From: Streptomyces sp. CB00316
Lineage (GTDB): Bacteria; Actinomycetota; Actinomycetes; Streptomycetales; Streptomycetaceae
NCBI RefSeq assembly: GCF_001905595.1
Contig: NZ_LIXI01000005.1
Span: 496,001 to 560,000 of the forward strand
DNA length: 64,000 nucleotides
Direction: 5' to 3'
In this document: piece by piece, positions 50,532 through 59,561 of the stretch
How positions within the stretch are numbered: position 1 is the stretch's first letter
Layout: each line of letters starts with the position of its first letter
Notes under the pieces: generated by a model
The model's input: only the letters and a program-made list of their open reading frames with translations
Database searches by the model: none
Told to the model about the DNA's origin: nothing
Made by a program: the position numbers and the translations under genes

Positions 50532-51641
50532 ATGACCACCTATCACTGCCCCCGGGACGGAACCCGGTCCCCCATTTCCGCCCTGACCTGGTGCTGTCCG
50601 GTCTGCCGGGGCCCGTGGGACCTGGACTTCACACCCTCCCCCGGGCTCGCCCTGCATGTGCTTCCCGGGCGTGCCAATTCACTCTGGCGTTACGAAGAGA
50701 ACCTGCCGCTCTCCTCCCCCGAGGTCTCCCTCGGCGAGGGCCGCACCCCGCTCGTCCCGCTCACGGACACCGTCTCGGCCAAGCTCGACTACCTGATGCC
50801 GACGCTCTCCTTCAAGGACCGGGGCGCGGTGATGCTCGCGGAGCTGGCCCGGCGGCTGAGCCCGGACCGGGTGGTGGCCGACAGCAGCGGCAACGCGGGC
50901 ACGTCGATCGCCGCGTACTGCGCGCGTGCGGCACTGCCCTGCACGGTGTACGTCCCCGAGGGCGCATCGCCCAAGAAGACCCAGCAGATCCGGGCCCACG
51001 GCGCGCGCCTGGTGGCCGTCCCCGGCGGCCGGGAGGCGACAGCCCTCGCGGCCCGCGCGGCGGCGGACGAGCCGGGCGTCTTCTACGCGTCGCATGTCTT
51101 CAACCCGCATTTCCTCCACGGCACGAAGACGTACGTGTACGAGCTCTGGGAGGACCTGGGCGGCCGGCTCCCGGACGCCCTCGTGGTCCCGGTCGGCAAC
51201 GGCACCCTCCTCCTCGGCGCGGCCCTCGCCACCGCCGAGCTGCACGCCCTGGGACTGATCACGGTCCGCCCCCGGCTGATCGCCGTACAGGCCGAGGCGG
51301 TGTCGCCGCTGGCGGGGGCGTTTCGGGTGGGAGCGGAGGATCTGCTGCCCGCCGCCGGACACGGTGACCCCGCCCCGACCCTGGCGGAGGGCATCGCGAT
51401 CCCGCGTCCGCCGCGCGCCCGCCAGATCCTGGCGGCGGTACGCGGGTCGGGCGGCACGTTCCTGACGGTGTCGGAGGACGAGATCCGGGACGCCCAGCGG
51501 GACCTGGCGGCGCGCGGGTTCTACGTCGAGACGACGGGGGTGGCGTGCTGGGCGGCGGTACGGGACGGATCGGCTTACCGGCCGGGGAGCGTGGTGGTGC
51601 CGTTGTGCGGGGCGGGCGTGAAGACGGGGATGGCGGGTTAG
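50532..51641 (+). CDS. PLP-dependent threonine-synthase-like enzyme
   Basis: 369 residues. The N-terminus has a zinc-ribbon-like Cys pattern (YHCPRDGTRSPIS...WCCPVC). The fold type II PLP domain has Lys95 in LSFKDRGA as Schiff-base Lys, the phosphate/substrate loop SSGNAGTS, and PVGNGTLLLG. The pattern fits threonine synthase and related beta-replacing lyases; the shortness and the absence of hom/thrB neighbours mean the physiological role may differ. ATG 50532 has GGGGACC just before; ATG 50511 is an alternative without a ribosome site. Confidence 0.82.
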   Translation: MTTYHCPRDGTRSPISALTWCCPVCRGPWDLDFTPSPGLALHVLPGRANSLWRYEENLPLSSPEVSLGEGRTPLVPLTDTVSAKLDYLMPTLSFKDRGAVMLAELARRLSPDRVVADSSGNAGTSIAAYCARAALPCTVYVPEGASPKKTQQIRAHGARLVAVPGGREATALAARAAADEPGVFYASHVFNPHFLHGTKTYVYELWEDLGGRLPDALVVPVGNGTLLLGAALATAELHALGLITVRPRLIAVQAEAVSPLAGAFRVGAEDLLPAAGHGDPAPTLAEGIAIPRPPRARQILAAVRGSGGTFLTVSEDEIRDAQRDLAARGFYVETTGVACWAAVRDGSAYRPGSVVVPLCGAGVKTGMAG

Positions 51642-51648
51642 GGGGCGG

Positions 51649-52428
51649 TCAGGCGGTGGCGGGCGGCCCTGGGTGCTCGCCGGGGCGGTCCGCCGCGCCC
51701 CTCTCCACCAGGTATGCCTCCAGCTCCGCGGCCCCGGACAGCAGAGCGCGTCCGCGGGCCGAGAGCCGGGAGCGCCAGTCACCCAGTGCGGCCTCCAGGG
51801 GCGCGAGCCCGCCGGCCGCCCGGACCTGGTCGATCAGCGGGGCGATCTGCTCCAGCAGGTAGCCGCCCCGCCGGAGCTGGTGGACCAGCCGGGCGTCCCG
51901 AACGTCGGCCTCGCCGTACACCCGGTACCCGGTCGACGGGTCGCGGCGCGGGCACACCAGCCCGGCGTCCTCCCACTTGCGCAGGGTGGCCGGCCGGATG
52001 GAGAGCCGACCCGCCAGGGGGCCGATGAAGGTGGAGGTGGAAGCTGGGCTCTCGGGCGGCCCGGCCCCGGTCGCCTCCGGCCCCAGATCACGCAGGGCGC
52101 TCTCCACCGCCCGCAGGGTCCTCCGGTCCTCCAGCAGCTGGGCGTGGCTCTCGTCGACGAGGAGGAACGCCTCGTCGGCCGCGCCCCGGTTCACGGCCCG
52201 CATGATGCCCGTCGCCGTCCGGTGGCCGTGGCCGGGCAGGAGGGCCAGGAACGTGCCCAGGGCGCGGGCGTGCAGCGGGGTGTAGGTGCGGTAGCCGCTC
52301 TCCGTGCGCCCGGCGGGCGGGAGGATGCCCGCCTCCTCGTAGTTCCGTACGGCCTGGGTGGACAGACCGTACGGGCGGGCGAGATCGACCGGCCGGAGCC
52401 GTGGACGGCTTTGAAGCTTTTCCCTCAC
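51649..52428 (-). CDS. Double MerR-type DNA-binding regulator
   Basis: About 259 residues with two MerR-like winged helices. The first is at about 10-75 (VDLARPYGLSTQAVRNYEEA then GILPPAGRTESGYRTYTP), the second at about 130-200 (IGPLAGRLSIRPATLRKWED then AGLVCPRRDPSTGYRVYGEA). The linker (about 78-128) has helices that could bind a ligand or dimerise. The C-terminus is helical, then a Pro/Gly tail. Start is uncertain: GTG 52428 or TTG 52440. It is divergent from an erythromycin-esterase-family gene with an inverted repeat between, so it likely controls that gene. Confidence 0.82.
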   Translation of the reverse strand: MREKLQSRPRLRPVDLARPYGLSTQAVRNYEEAGILPPAGRTESGYRTYTPLHARALGTFLALLPGHGHRTATGIMRAVNRGAADEAFLLVDESHAQLLEDRRTLRAVESALRDLGPEATGAGPPESPASTSTFIGPLAGRLSIRPATLRKWEDAGLVCPRRDPSTGYRVYGEADVRDARLVHQLRRGGYLLEQIAPLIDQVRAAGGLAPLEAALGDWRSRLSARGRALLSGAAELEAYLVERGAADRPGEHPGPPATA

Positions 52429-52476
52429 CTGAACCGCCAAATCCCGGGATCGCGGTGCAAAAGTTTCCACCGAAGG

Positions 52477-52494
52477 TTCAACGATACCGTTGAA
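52477..52494. promoter_or_regulatory. Inverted repeat between the double-MerR gene and its divergent neighbour
   Basis: TTCAACGATACCGTTGAA: perfect 7-bp arms around ATAC. It ends 3 bp before the ATG of the esterase-family gene and lies 49 bp upstream of the regulator start, the right place for a MerR-type operator between divergent promoters. Confidence 0.7.
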
Positions 52495-52497
52495 TCC

Positions 52498-53712
52498 ATG
52501 GTCACAGACATCACGCGCGTCGCGCGGACCGCCCATGCCGTCGAAGCCTCCGCCGTCCTGAAGCTGCTCCCTTCCCGCCCCCGACTGCTCGCCCTGGGCG
52601 AGCCCACCCACGGCGAGGACACGTTGCTCGACGTACGCAACGAACTCTTCCGGCACCTCGTCGAGCAGGAGGGTTACCGGACCATCGCGATCGAGAGTGA
52701 CTGCCTGATGGGGCTCGTCGTGGACGCCTACGTCACCGCGGGCACGGGCTCCCTCGACGAAGCCGTGCGGCACGGGTTCAGCCACGGGCTCGGCACGTCC
52801 GCCGCCAACCGCGAACTCGTGCGCTGGGCGCGGGAGTTCAACGCCGACCGCCCGGCCTGCGACCGGCTCCGCCTCACCGGTTTCGACGGCCCGCTGGAGA
52901 TCACGGGCGCCGCGAGCCCCCGGCAGGCCCTCACCGCGCTCCACGACCACCTCGCGTCCTGGCTGGACGCCGACGGCCTGCTCCCCTGCACCGCGGCCAC
53001 GCTCGACCGCCTCCTCGGCCCCGACGACCGCTGGAGCGAACCGGCGGCGATGACGGACCCCTCCCGGTCCTTCGGCCGTTCCCCCGAGGCGGCCGAACTC
53101 CACCTTCTCGCCGCCGATTTGGTCTCCCTCCTCGACGAGCGCGCCCCGCACCTGATCGCGGCGGCCGGGCGGGAGAGCTGGGAGCGCGCCCGCCTGTACG
53201 GGCGCACCGCGACCGGCTTGCTGCGCTACCACTCCTGGATGGCCGACACCTCACCCGGCCGGATGACGCGGCTGCTCGGTGTGCGGGACCGGATGATGGC
53301 TGAGAACCTCCTCGCTCTCGCCGCACGCGGCCCGGTCCTGGCCTTCGCCCACAACAGCCATCTCCAGCGGGAGAGGAGTTCGGTGCGGATGGGCGGTGAG
53401 CGGCTGGAGTGGTGGGGCGCCGGCTCGATCGCGAGCGCCCGGCTGGGCCAGGAGTACGCCTTCCTCGCCACGGCCCTCGGCACGATCCGGCACCGGGGAG
53501 TGGACGCGCCGCCGCCGGACACCGTGGAGGGCCTGCTGTACGCGCTCCCCGAGGACCGCCTCCTCGTCGACGCCCGCCGCCTGGCCGCCGCGCTGGGCGA
53601 CGCGCTCCCCGCGCCCCGCGTGTCCCCCTGGTTCGGCTACGCCGGTCTGGACCCTGCGCACCTGGCGGAGGCGGACGGCCTGGTCTTCGTCAAGGACCTC
53701 GACCGGACCTGA
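52498..53712 (+). CDS. Erythromycin esterase family protein
   Basis: 404 residues of the PF05139 fold: LLALGEPTHGEDTLLDVRNE then LFRHLVEQEGYRTIAIESDC, with the Glu/His residues expected in the active site, then FNADRP....LRLTGFD, a middle helical region and AFAHNSHLQR with another key His. EreA/EreB members open the macrolide lactone ring; many Streptomyces homologues have no proven substrate, so macrolide resistance should not be assumed. ATG 52498 has no ribosome site, suggesting leaderless translation. The inverted repeat right before it fits repression by the divergent double-MerR protein. Confidence 0.88.
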   Translation: MVTDITRVARTAHAVEASAVLKLLPSRPRLLALGEPTHGEDTLLDVRNELFRHLVEQEGYRTIAIESDCLMGLVVDAYVTAGTGSLDEAVRHGFSHGLGTSAANRELVRWAREFNADRPACDRLRLTGFDGPLEITGAASPRQALTALHDHLASWLDADGLLPCTAATLDRLLGPDDRWSEPAAMTDPSRSFGRSPEAAELHLLAADLVSLLDERAPHLIAAAGRESWERARLYGRTATGLLRYHSWMADTSPGRMTRLLGVRDRMMAENLLALAARGPVLAFAHNSHLQRERSSVRMGGERLEWWGAGSIASARLGQEYAFLATALGTIRHRGVDAPPPDTVEGLLYALPEDRLLVDARRLAAALGDALPAPRVSPWFGYAGLDPAHLAEADGLVFVKDLDRT

Positions 53713-53891
53713 GGGTCTCGCCCTGAACCGGGAGCCGCGTCCGGAGCTGAGGGCCGACCGGACCTGAGGCCCCCTGACCTGAGGGCCGCGTCCGGGAGGG
53801 CAGGGCCATCCGGCGGGCACGTCCACGCCACGTTCCGGGGCCGGGCGTGCCGTTCCCCGCGCCCCCGTCGCCGCCTCCCTACCTTCGTACC

Positions 53892-56534
53892 GTGAGCCTC
53901 TCGCGTATCTCCGTCCTCGCTCCCCTGGTCGCGGCCGCCCTGATCGCACCGCTGCCGCCCCTCTCCCCCGCGGCCGCAGCGACCCCGCCGCCGCCCCCGG
54001 CCGTTCCGGCGTGCGGCCGGACGGACGGTCAGGACCCCACCTGGGCCCTGTCGTCCACCCGGTTCGGGGAGGCGGACGGCTACGACGCGTACGTCGGCAA
54101 CGGCTACCTCGGCCACCGGGTCCCGGCCACCGGCACCGGTTACGCGGCCACCGGCGAGAAGACGGGCTGGCCGCTCTACACTCCCCGCTACGACGGCGCG
54201 TTCGTCTCCGGCCTGTACGCACGGGACGAGGCGGTCTCCGAGGGCCGCGAGGTGATCGCCGCGTTGCCGAGCTGGACGACGATCGAGGTGGGTGTCGGCG
54301 CCGAGAGGTTCGGCGCCGACACCCCGGCCGGCCGGATCTCGCACTACCGGCAGACGGTATTCCTCAGCTGCGGCCTCGTCCGCACCTCGTTGCGGTGGAC
54401 GACGGCGGACGGCCGGGCCACGGACCTCGACTACGACGTCCTGGCCGACCGGTCCGACGTCCACACCGGTGCCGTACGCCTGCGGATGACCCCGCGCTGG
54501 AGCGGTACGGCGACGGTCACCGGCCGGCTGGACGACCGGGGCGCACGCCGGATCACGCTGCGCGAGGACGGCACGTTCAGGACGCTCGGCACCGGCGTGG
54601 AGGGGGCGGTGGCGCAGGCGATGCGGCGCGGCTCGGGCGTCGTGGAGACGCTGCGCCCCGAGTCACGTACGGCCCCGAGGCCGACGCCGGTCCGCGAGGG
54701 GCGGACGTACACCTTCGAGAAGTACGTCGGCGTGGACACCGCCCTCACCTCCGCCGCCCCCGCCGAGGACGCCCACGAGGCGGCGCACCGCGCGGCCCGG
54801 CGCGGCTGGGACCGGATCTTCGCGGCGAACGAGACGGCCTGGCGCGAGGCGTGGTCCGCCGACGTCCTGGTCAACGGCCGCCCGGAGCTCCAGCGCTGGC
54901 TGCGGTCGACCCAGTACGGGCTGCTGGCCAACACCCGGCGCGGCTCCTTGGACAGCGTCGCCCCGGCCGGTCTGACCAGCGACAACTACGCGGGCATGAT
55001 CTTCTGGGACGCGGAGACGTGGATGTTCCCGGGGCTGCTCGCCACCCGCCCCGAACTGGCCCGCCCGGTCGTCGAGTACCGCTACCGCACCCGGGACGCG
55101 GCCCGCGCGAACGCCGAGAAGTACGGCCACCGGGGCCTGTTCTACCCCTGGACCAGCGCGAGCCGGGGCCGCATCGACTCCGAGTGCCAGAGCTGGGACC
55201 CGCCACACTGCCTGACCCAGAACCACCTCCAGGGTGATGTGTCCCTCGCCGTCTGGCAGTACTACCTCGCCACCGGCGACCGTGACTGGCTGGCGGCGAG
55301 GGGCTGGCCACTGCTGCGGGGCATCGCCGAGTTCTGGCAGTCACGCGCCACGGCGAACGCGGACGGCAGCTACTCCATCAAGAACGTGGCCGGGCCCGAC
55401 GAGTACAGCAACGGCGTCGACGACGCCGTCTTCACCAACGCGGTCGCCGCCACGGCCCTCCGCAACGCGACCCGGGCCGCCCACCTCCTCGGCCACCGCC
55501 CGCCGACGGTCTGGAACCGGATGGCGGACGGACTGCGCATCCCGTACGACTCGGACCGGAAGGTCTTCCTCCAGTACGCGGGCTACAACGGCTCCACGAT
55601 CAAACAGGCCGACACGGTCCTGCTGATGTACCCGCTGGAGTGGCCGATGCAGCCGGGCGCCGCTGCCGCCACCCTCGACTACTACGCGGCCCGCACCGAC
55701 CCGGACGGCCCGGCGATGACGGACTCGGTGCACGCGATCGCCGCGGCGGCGATCGGGGAGCCGGGCTGCTCGACGTACACGTATCTCCATCGCGCGGTAC
55801 GGCCGTATCTACGGGGGCCCTACGACCTCTTCTCCGAGGCGCGCGGCGAGAAGTCCGGCGCTGAGGATCCCTTGTCCGGCTTCCCGGCCGAGGACTTCCT
55901 GACCGGCAAGGGCGGCTTCCTCCAGGTCTTCACGCACGGCCTGACGGGCCTGCGCCTGCGCGAGGACGGCGTGCGCCTGGACCCGCTGCTGCCGCCTCAG
56001 CTGGGTGAGGGCGTGCGGCTGACGGGTCTGCGGCACCGGGACGCGACGTACGAGGTCGAGATCGGTGCCCGGACGAGCACGGTCCGCCTGACGTCGGGCA
56101 CGCCGTTCACGGTCCACACGGCGGCCGGCCCGCACCGACTCTCCTCCGCCCTGACCCTTCCCACCCGCCGCCCCGACCTGACCCCGACGGCCGACGTGGC
56201 GCGCTGCCGCCCGGTGACGGCCACCTCGCAGGCCCCCGGCCTCTACGCGGAGGCGGCGGTGGACGGCTCCCCGGCGACGTCCTGGTCCCCGGACGGAGCG
56301 ACGGGGACCCTGACGGTGGACCTGGGGCCGCACCCCCTGCGCGTCACCTCGGTGACCCCGCGCTGGAGCGACGTACCGCCTGCGTCCCACACGTTGGAGA
56401 CCTCCGTCGACGGCCGCTTCTGGCGCCCGTACCTGGCGGGCGACACGGCCCGCAAGGTACGGGTGACGGTGGCCTCGGAGGACCCGGAGAAACCGGCGGG
56501 GGTGGCGGAGCTGAGGGTGGAGGCGGGGCGGTAG
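53892..56534 (+). CDS. Secreted GH65-family glycoside hydrolase with a C-terminal F5/8-type module
   Basis: About 880 residues. A signal peptide (LSRISVLAPLVAAALIAPLP) and a Pro-rich linker precede a GH65-type N-terminal beta domain (AYVGNGYLGHRV), the (alpha/alpha)6 catalytic domain with FWDAETWMFPGLL, general acid Glu504 in GPDEYSNGVDD and KQADTVLLMYPLEW, and a C-terminal F5/8 type C-like carbohydrate-binding module (AAVDGSPATSWSPDG). This layout matches acid trehalases (ATH1-like, hydrolysing extracellular trehalose). GTG 53892 lies 6 nt after TACCTT, so a leaderless transcript is likely. Confidence 0.88.
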   Translation: MSLSRISVLAPLVAAALIAPLPPLSPAAAATPPPPPAVPACGRTDGQDPTWALSSTRFGEADGYDAYVGNGYLGHRVPATGTGYAATGEKTGWPLYTPRYDGAFVSGLYARDEAVSEGREVIAALPSWTTIEVGVGAERFGADTPAGRISHYRQTVFLSCGLVRTSLRWTTADGRATDLDYDVLADRSDVHTGAVRLRMTPRWSGTATVTGRLDDRGARRITLREDGTFRTLGTGVEGAVAQAMRRGSGVVETLRPESRTAPRPTPVREGRTYTFEKYVGVDTALTSAAPAEDAHEAAHRAARRGWDRIFAANETAWREAWSADVLVNGRPELQRWLRSTQYGLLANTRRGSLDSVAPAGLTSDNYAGMIFWDAETWMFPGLLATRPELARPVVEYRYRTRDAARANAEKYGHRGLFYPWTSASRGRIDSECQSWDPPHCLTQNHLQGDVSLAVWQYYLATGDRDWLAARGWPLLRGIAEFWQSRATANADGSYSIKNVAGPDEYSNGVDDAVFTNAVAATALRNATRAAHLLGHRPPTVWNRMADGLRIPYDSDRKVFLQYAGYNGSTIKQADTVLLMYPLEWPMQPGAAAATLDYYAARTDPDGPAMTDSVHAIAAAAIGEPGCSTYTYLHRAVRPYLRGPYDLFSEARGEKSGAEDPLSGFPAEDFLTGKGGFLQVFTHGLTGLRLREDGVRLDPLLPPQLGEGVRLTGLRHRDATYEVEIGARTSTVRLTSGTPFTVHTAAGPHRLSSALTLPTRRPDLTPTADVARCRPVTATSQAPGLYAEAAVDGSPATSWSPDGATGTLTVDLGPHPLRVTSVTPRWSDVPPASHTLETSVDGRFWRPYLAGDTARKVRVTVASEDPEKPAGVAELRVEAGR

Positions 56535-56628
56535 GCGGCGGGGCGCCGCCCGGGCGGCGAGCCCCGGCGCTCCATAGGATGCACCATGGAAGGGGGGACC
56601 GCATCCGACCATCGGAGGTGCGCGGGCC

Positions 56629-56877
56629 ATGACCATGTACATGGATGTCCACCGAGGCATGAAAGGCATCACGGCGGCGCAACTGAAGGAAGCGCACAAG
56701 GCCGACACGGCGATCGAGAAGGAAGAGGGCGTCCACTTCGAGCGCGCCTGGGCGGACCCGGAATCCGGCACCGTCTACTGTCTGTCCACCGCCCCGTCCG
56801 CCGACGCGGTCCAGCGCATCCACGAACGCGCGGGTCACGCGGCTGATGAGATCCACGCGGTGCCGCTGGCCGTGTGA
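56629..56877 (+). CDS. SCO4226-like small nickel-binding family protein (DUF4242)
   Basis: 82 residues: YMDVHRGMKGITAAQLKEAH, KADTAIEKEEGVHFERAWAD and VQRIHERAGHAADEI. This is the ferredoxin-like fold family of SCO4226, a S. coelicolor protein described as binding nickel through His and acidic residues. GGAGG lies 10 nt upstream of ATG 56629. Role unknown. Confidence 0.85.
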   Translation: MTMYMDVHRGMKGITAAQLKEAHKADTAIEKEEGVHFERAWADPESGTVYCLSTAPSADAVQRIHERAGHAADEIHAVPLAV

Positions 56878-56886
56878 CGCGCGGCT

Positions 56887-57640
56887 TCAGGGGATGAGCA
56901 GAGTCTTGCCGACGGTGGTGCGCGCCTCCACGGCTGCGTGCGCCTCGGCCACCTCATCCAGGGGGAAAATCTGGCCGACGACGGGCCTGATCGCCCCTCG
57001 ACGGCCAGGTCGAGGATGTTGGTGACCAGCTCGCGGGCCTGGTCCGGCCGGCTCCAGAGGGCGCGTGCGCTGAAGCCGGTGAGCGTCGGATTGCGGTTGA
57101 GCAGCTCGAACGGCGGCGCGTCCTGCGGCTCTCCGCCGGAGAAGCCGACGACGACCTCCCGCCCGGTGCCGGAGGTGAGCAGCCCGAACGCCTCGCGGCC
57201 GAGGGTGCCGCCGATGTGGTCGAGGACGACGGCGGCGGCGTGACGTCCCCCGGCGACCTCCCGCACCCGGTCCGCCCAGTCGGGCAACGCGTGGTCGACT
57301 GCGTGGTCGGCGCCGAGCTCCTTGACGAGGGTCGGCTTGTGCCCGCCACCGGCCGTACCGATGACCGAGGCGCCGCGCCGCTTGAGCAGCTGCACGAGGA
57401 TCGTGCCGACGGCTCCGGCGGCGGCCTGACGAGGACCCGGTCGCCGGGGGCCACGCGGGCCGCCCGGATCAGGGCCTCGGCGGTGGCACCGTGACGGTAG
57501 AGCGCGACGGCCGACCGCGTGTCCAGGGGCTCCGGCACGGGGATGAGCGAATCGGCTGGTACGACGGCGAGTTCGGCGTATCCGCCGACGGCGGCGGTCG
57601 TGGCGAGCACCCGGCCGCCGGGTACCGCCTCGCAGGGTCG
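56887..57640 (-). pseudogene. Quinone oxidoreductase (zinc-type alcohol dehydrogenase family), N-terminus lost and frameshifted
   Basis: Three frames joined give RVLATTAAVGGYAELAVVPA ... ALIRAARVAPGDRVLV, then AAAGAVGTILVQLLKRRGAS ... ELGADHAVDHALPDWADRVR ... HIGGTLGREAFGLLTSGTGR, then RPVVGQIFPLDEVAEAHAAV with EARTTVGKTLLIP and a stop at 56887. This is the C-terminal two thirds of an NADPH:quinone reductase. The shifts lie at about 57426 (one base lost in GTCAGGCC) and about 56996 (one G lost in GAGGGGCG). The about 90 N-terminal residues are missing; MarR-like sequence takes their place. Confidence 0.7.
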
Positions 57641-57872
57641 ACTTGTCGACCCCCATCAGCTCCGCCAGGACCGACAGGCCACCGGAGCGTGCTGGGAGAT
57701 CTGGACGAGCGGCGTGCGGTCCCCGCGTGCGGTCCCCGAGGGACAGACCGAGCCCGGAGGCGGCCATGACCCGGCGCCGCGCGGTGGTGGAGAACATCCG
57801 GTTCCCCACCGCGGCGAGGGAGGCGGCCACCTCGTCTCGTCGGAGGGCGCCGGATGCCTCCCCGCTCAGAGC
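57640..57872 (-). pseudogene. MarR-type regulator fragment joined to the oxidoreductase remnant
   Basis: Reads RRDEVAASLAAVGNRMFSTT, ARRRVMAASGLGLS and, after shifts, GGLSVLAELMGVDKSTL, the N-terminal helices and recognition region of a MarR-family protein. Within it lies an exact 13-bp tandem duplication, GCGTGCGGTCCCC at 57712-57724 and 57725-57737, that changes the frame. The wing and C-terminal helices are absent; the sequence passes directly into the oxidoreductase at about 57640. I infer a deletion fusing two formerly separate genes, followed by decay. Confidence 0.5.
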
Positions 57873-57882
57873 CGCCGGGCGC

Positions 57883-58977
57883 CTATACCTGCCCCCGGCC
57901 CGGCCGCTGCACCTCCCCCGCCGCCTCCGCCTCGGCCTTCGCGTCGCTCACCGCGACGGCGGCCTGCTTCGCGGCCTCGTCGGCGGCCGCGGCGGCGTCC
58001 AGCGCCAGCGTCGGATCCGCCTCGATCTCCGGGGCGCCGCCGTCGTCCGGCGTACCGTCACCGTCGGCTGCTTCCGCACGCTGCGCGGATACGGGGGAAC
58101 CCATCGCCGACCGATCACCGAACGCGCTGGTGACGGCGCGGACCGCCTCGGTCAGCTCGCCCGGGATCACCCAGAACGTGTTGTTCTCGCTCTGCGCCAG
58201 ATGCGGGAGGGTCTCCAGGTACTTGTAGGCCAGGACCTTCGCGTCGGCGTTGTTGCGGTGGACGGACTGGAAGACGAGCTCCACCGCCTTGGACTCGCCG
58301 TCCGCCCTCAGGATCATGGCCTGCTGCGTGCCCTGCGCCTCCAGGATGTCCTTCTGCTTCGTACCCTCCGCGGTGAGGATCTTGGCCTGCCGCTCCCCCT
58401 CGGCGTGCAGAATGGCCGCGCGCTTGTCGCGCTCGGCCCGCATCTGCTTCTCCATCGCCTCTTTGATGGTGTTCGGCGGGTCGATGGCCTTGATCTCGAC
58501 CCGGTTGACGCGGATCCCCCACTTGCCGGTCGCGTCGTCGAGGACGGCGCGGAGCCGGGCGTTGATCTCCTCACGCGAGGTGAGCGTCCCCTCCAGGTCC
58601 ATACTGCCGATGACGTTGCGCAGCGTGGTCACGGTGAGCTGATCGATCGCCTGCAGATAGTCGGCGACCTCGTAGGCCGCCGCCCGTGGGTCGGTGATCT
58701 GGTAGTAGAGCACGGTGTCGATGTTGACCACGAGGTTGTCCTCGGTGATCACCGGCTTGGGGTCGGACGAGTACACCTGCTCGCGCACGTCGAGTTTGGT
58801 GTTGACCCGGTCCGCCACCGGCAGGACGAGGTTCAGGCCTGGCTGCAGGGTCCGGCGGTACCGGCCGAACCGCTCGATGTTGTAGCGGCGCGCCTGCGGA
58901 ACGATCCGCACGGTGGCGGCCACGAGAAAAACGACGACGATCGCCGCGACCAGGATCGGGATGACAACCGGATCCAT
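57883..58977 (-). CDS. SPFH/Band 7 (stomatin-like) membrane protein
   Basis: 364 residues: one N-terminal membrane helix (PVVIPILVAAIVVVFLVAAT), an SPFH domain at about 28-190 (ERFGRYRRTLQPGLNLVLPV ... VVNIDTVLYYQITDPRAAAY ... DLEGTLTSREEINARLRAVL) and a Glu/Ala coiled coil (AILHAEGERQAKILTAEGTK). The acidic tail is probably disordered. Stomatin/paraslipin-type proteins form rings in ordered membrane patches. Its 28-bp gap to an nfeD gene on the same strand is the standard partner arrangement. GAGGGAGG lies 5 nt before ATG. Confidence 0.92.
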   Translation of the reverse strand: MDPVVIPILVAAIVVVFLVAATVRIVPQARRYNIERFGRYRRTLQPGLNLVLPVADRVNTKLDVREQVYSSDPKPVITEDNLVVNIDTVLYYQITDPRAAAYEVADYLQAIDQLTVTTLRNVIGSMDLEGTLTSREEINARLRAVLDDATGKWGIRVNRVEIKAIDPPNTIKEAMEKQMRAERDKRAAILHAEGERQAKILTAEGTKQKDILEAQGTQQAMILRADGESKAVELVFQSVHRNNADAKVLAYKYLETLPHLAQSENNTFWVIPGELTEAVRAVTSAFGDRSAMGSPVSAQRAEAADGDGTPDDGGAPEIEADPTLALDAAAAADEAAKQAAVAVSDAKAEAEAAGEVQRPGRGQV

Positions 58978-59006
58978 GCGTCCTCCCTCGCTAAGTGTTC
59001 AGCCGT

Positions 59007-59444
59007 TCACGGAAGAAGCTCGCGCGGGTACACGACGGCTGTGGCGCCTTCGATCTCCATGACGTCCACCAGCGCTCCCACCGGGATCACATGGGTTTCG
59101 TCGAGAGCCCGGGCGGACCATTCCTCACCGGAGACCTTGACCAGGCCATGGGTGGCGGTCACCTCCTGCATGACCTCGGCCCGCTTGCCGATCAACGCGT
59201 CGCTGCCCTCACGGGTGACGGGTGAGCGGTCCATGGCCCGCAGGGCGACGGGACGCACGACGACGAGCCCGGCCACCGCCGCCAGGGCGAGCGCCACGAG
59301 CTGACCGAGCAGGCCGATGCCCACACCCGCCACGACGGCGGCGACCAGGGCGGCGCCGGCCAGCAGCCCGAAGACCAGCGTCAGGGTGAAGAACTCCGCG
59401 ACGCCAAGCGCCGCGGCGGCGAGCAACCATGCGAGCCACGGCAT
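59007..59444 (-). CDS. NfeD family protein
   Basis: 145 residues. Two or three membrane helices (WLAWLLAAAALGVAEFFTLT; LVFGLLAGAALVAAVVAGVG; LLGQLVALALAAVAGLVVVR) precede a soluble OB-fold domain of about 60 residues (ALIGKRAEVMQEVTATHGLV ... ALVDVMEIEGATAVV). It is the usual partner of stomatin-like SPFH proteins and is encoded first in the operon. ATG 59444 with GGGAGG 8 nt upstream; the longer frame upstream is antisense to another coding remnant. Confidence 0.9.
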   Translation of the reverse strand: MPWLAWLLAAAALGVAEFFTLTLVFGLLAGAALVAAVVAGVGIGLLGQLVALALAAVAGLVVVRPVALRAMDRSPVTREGSDALIGKRAEVMQEVTATHGLVKVSGEEWSARALDETHVIPVGALVDVMEIEGATAVVYPRELLP

Positions 59445-59561
59445 CGGATCAGCCTCCCTAAGGGGACCTCTTCCATCAAATCTACCCTTCAGGCGCCGGC
59501 GGGAACCGCTTGTTCCGGTTCGATCACGCCAATTCGGCAATAATCTCGCCCCCCAAATTGA

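Noticed and set aside
52498..53712. Calling the gene a macrolide resistance determinant
   Set aside because: Family membership alone does not show macrolide esterase activity; many homologues have unknown substrates.
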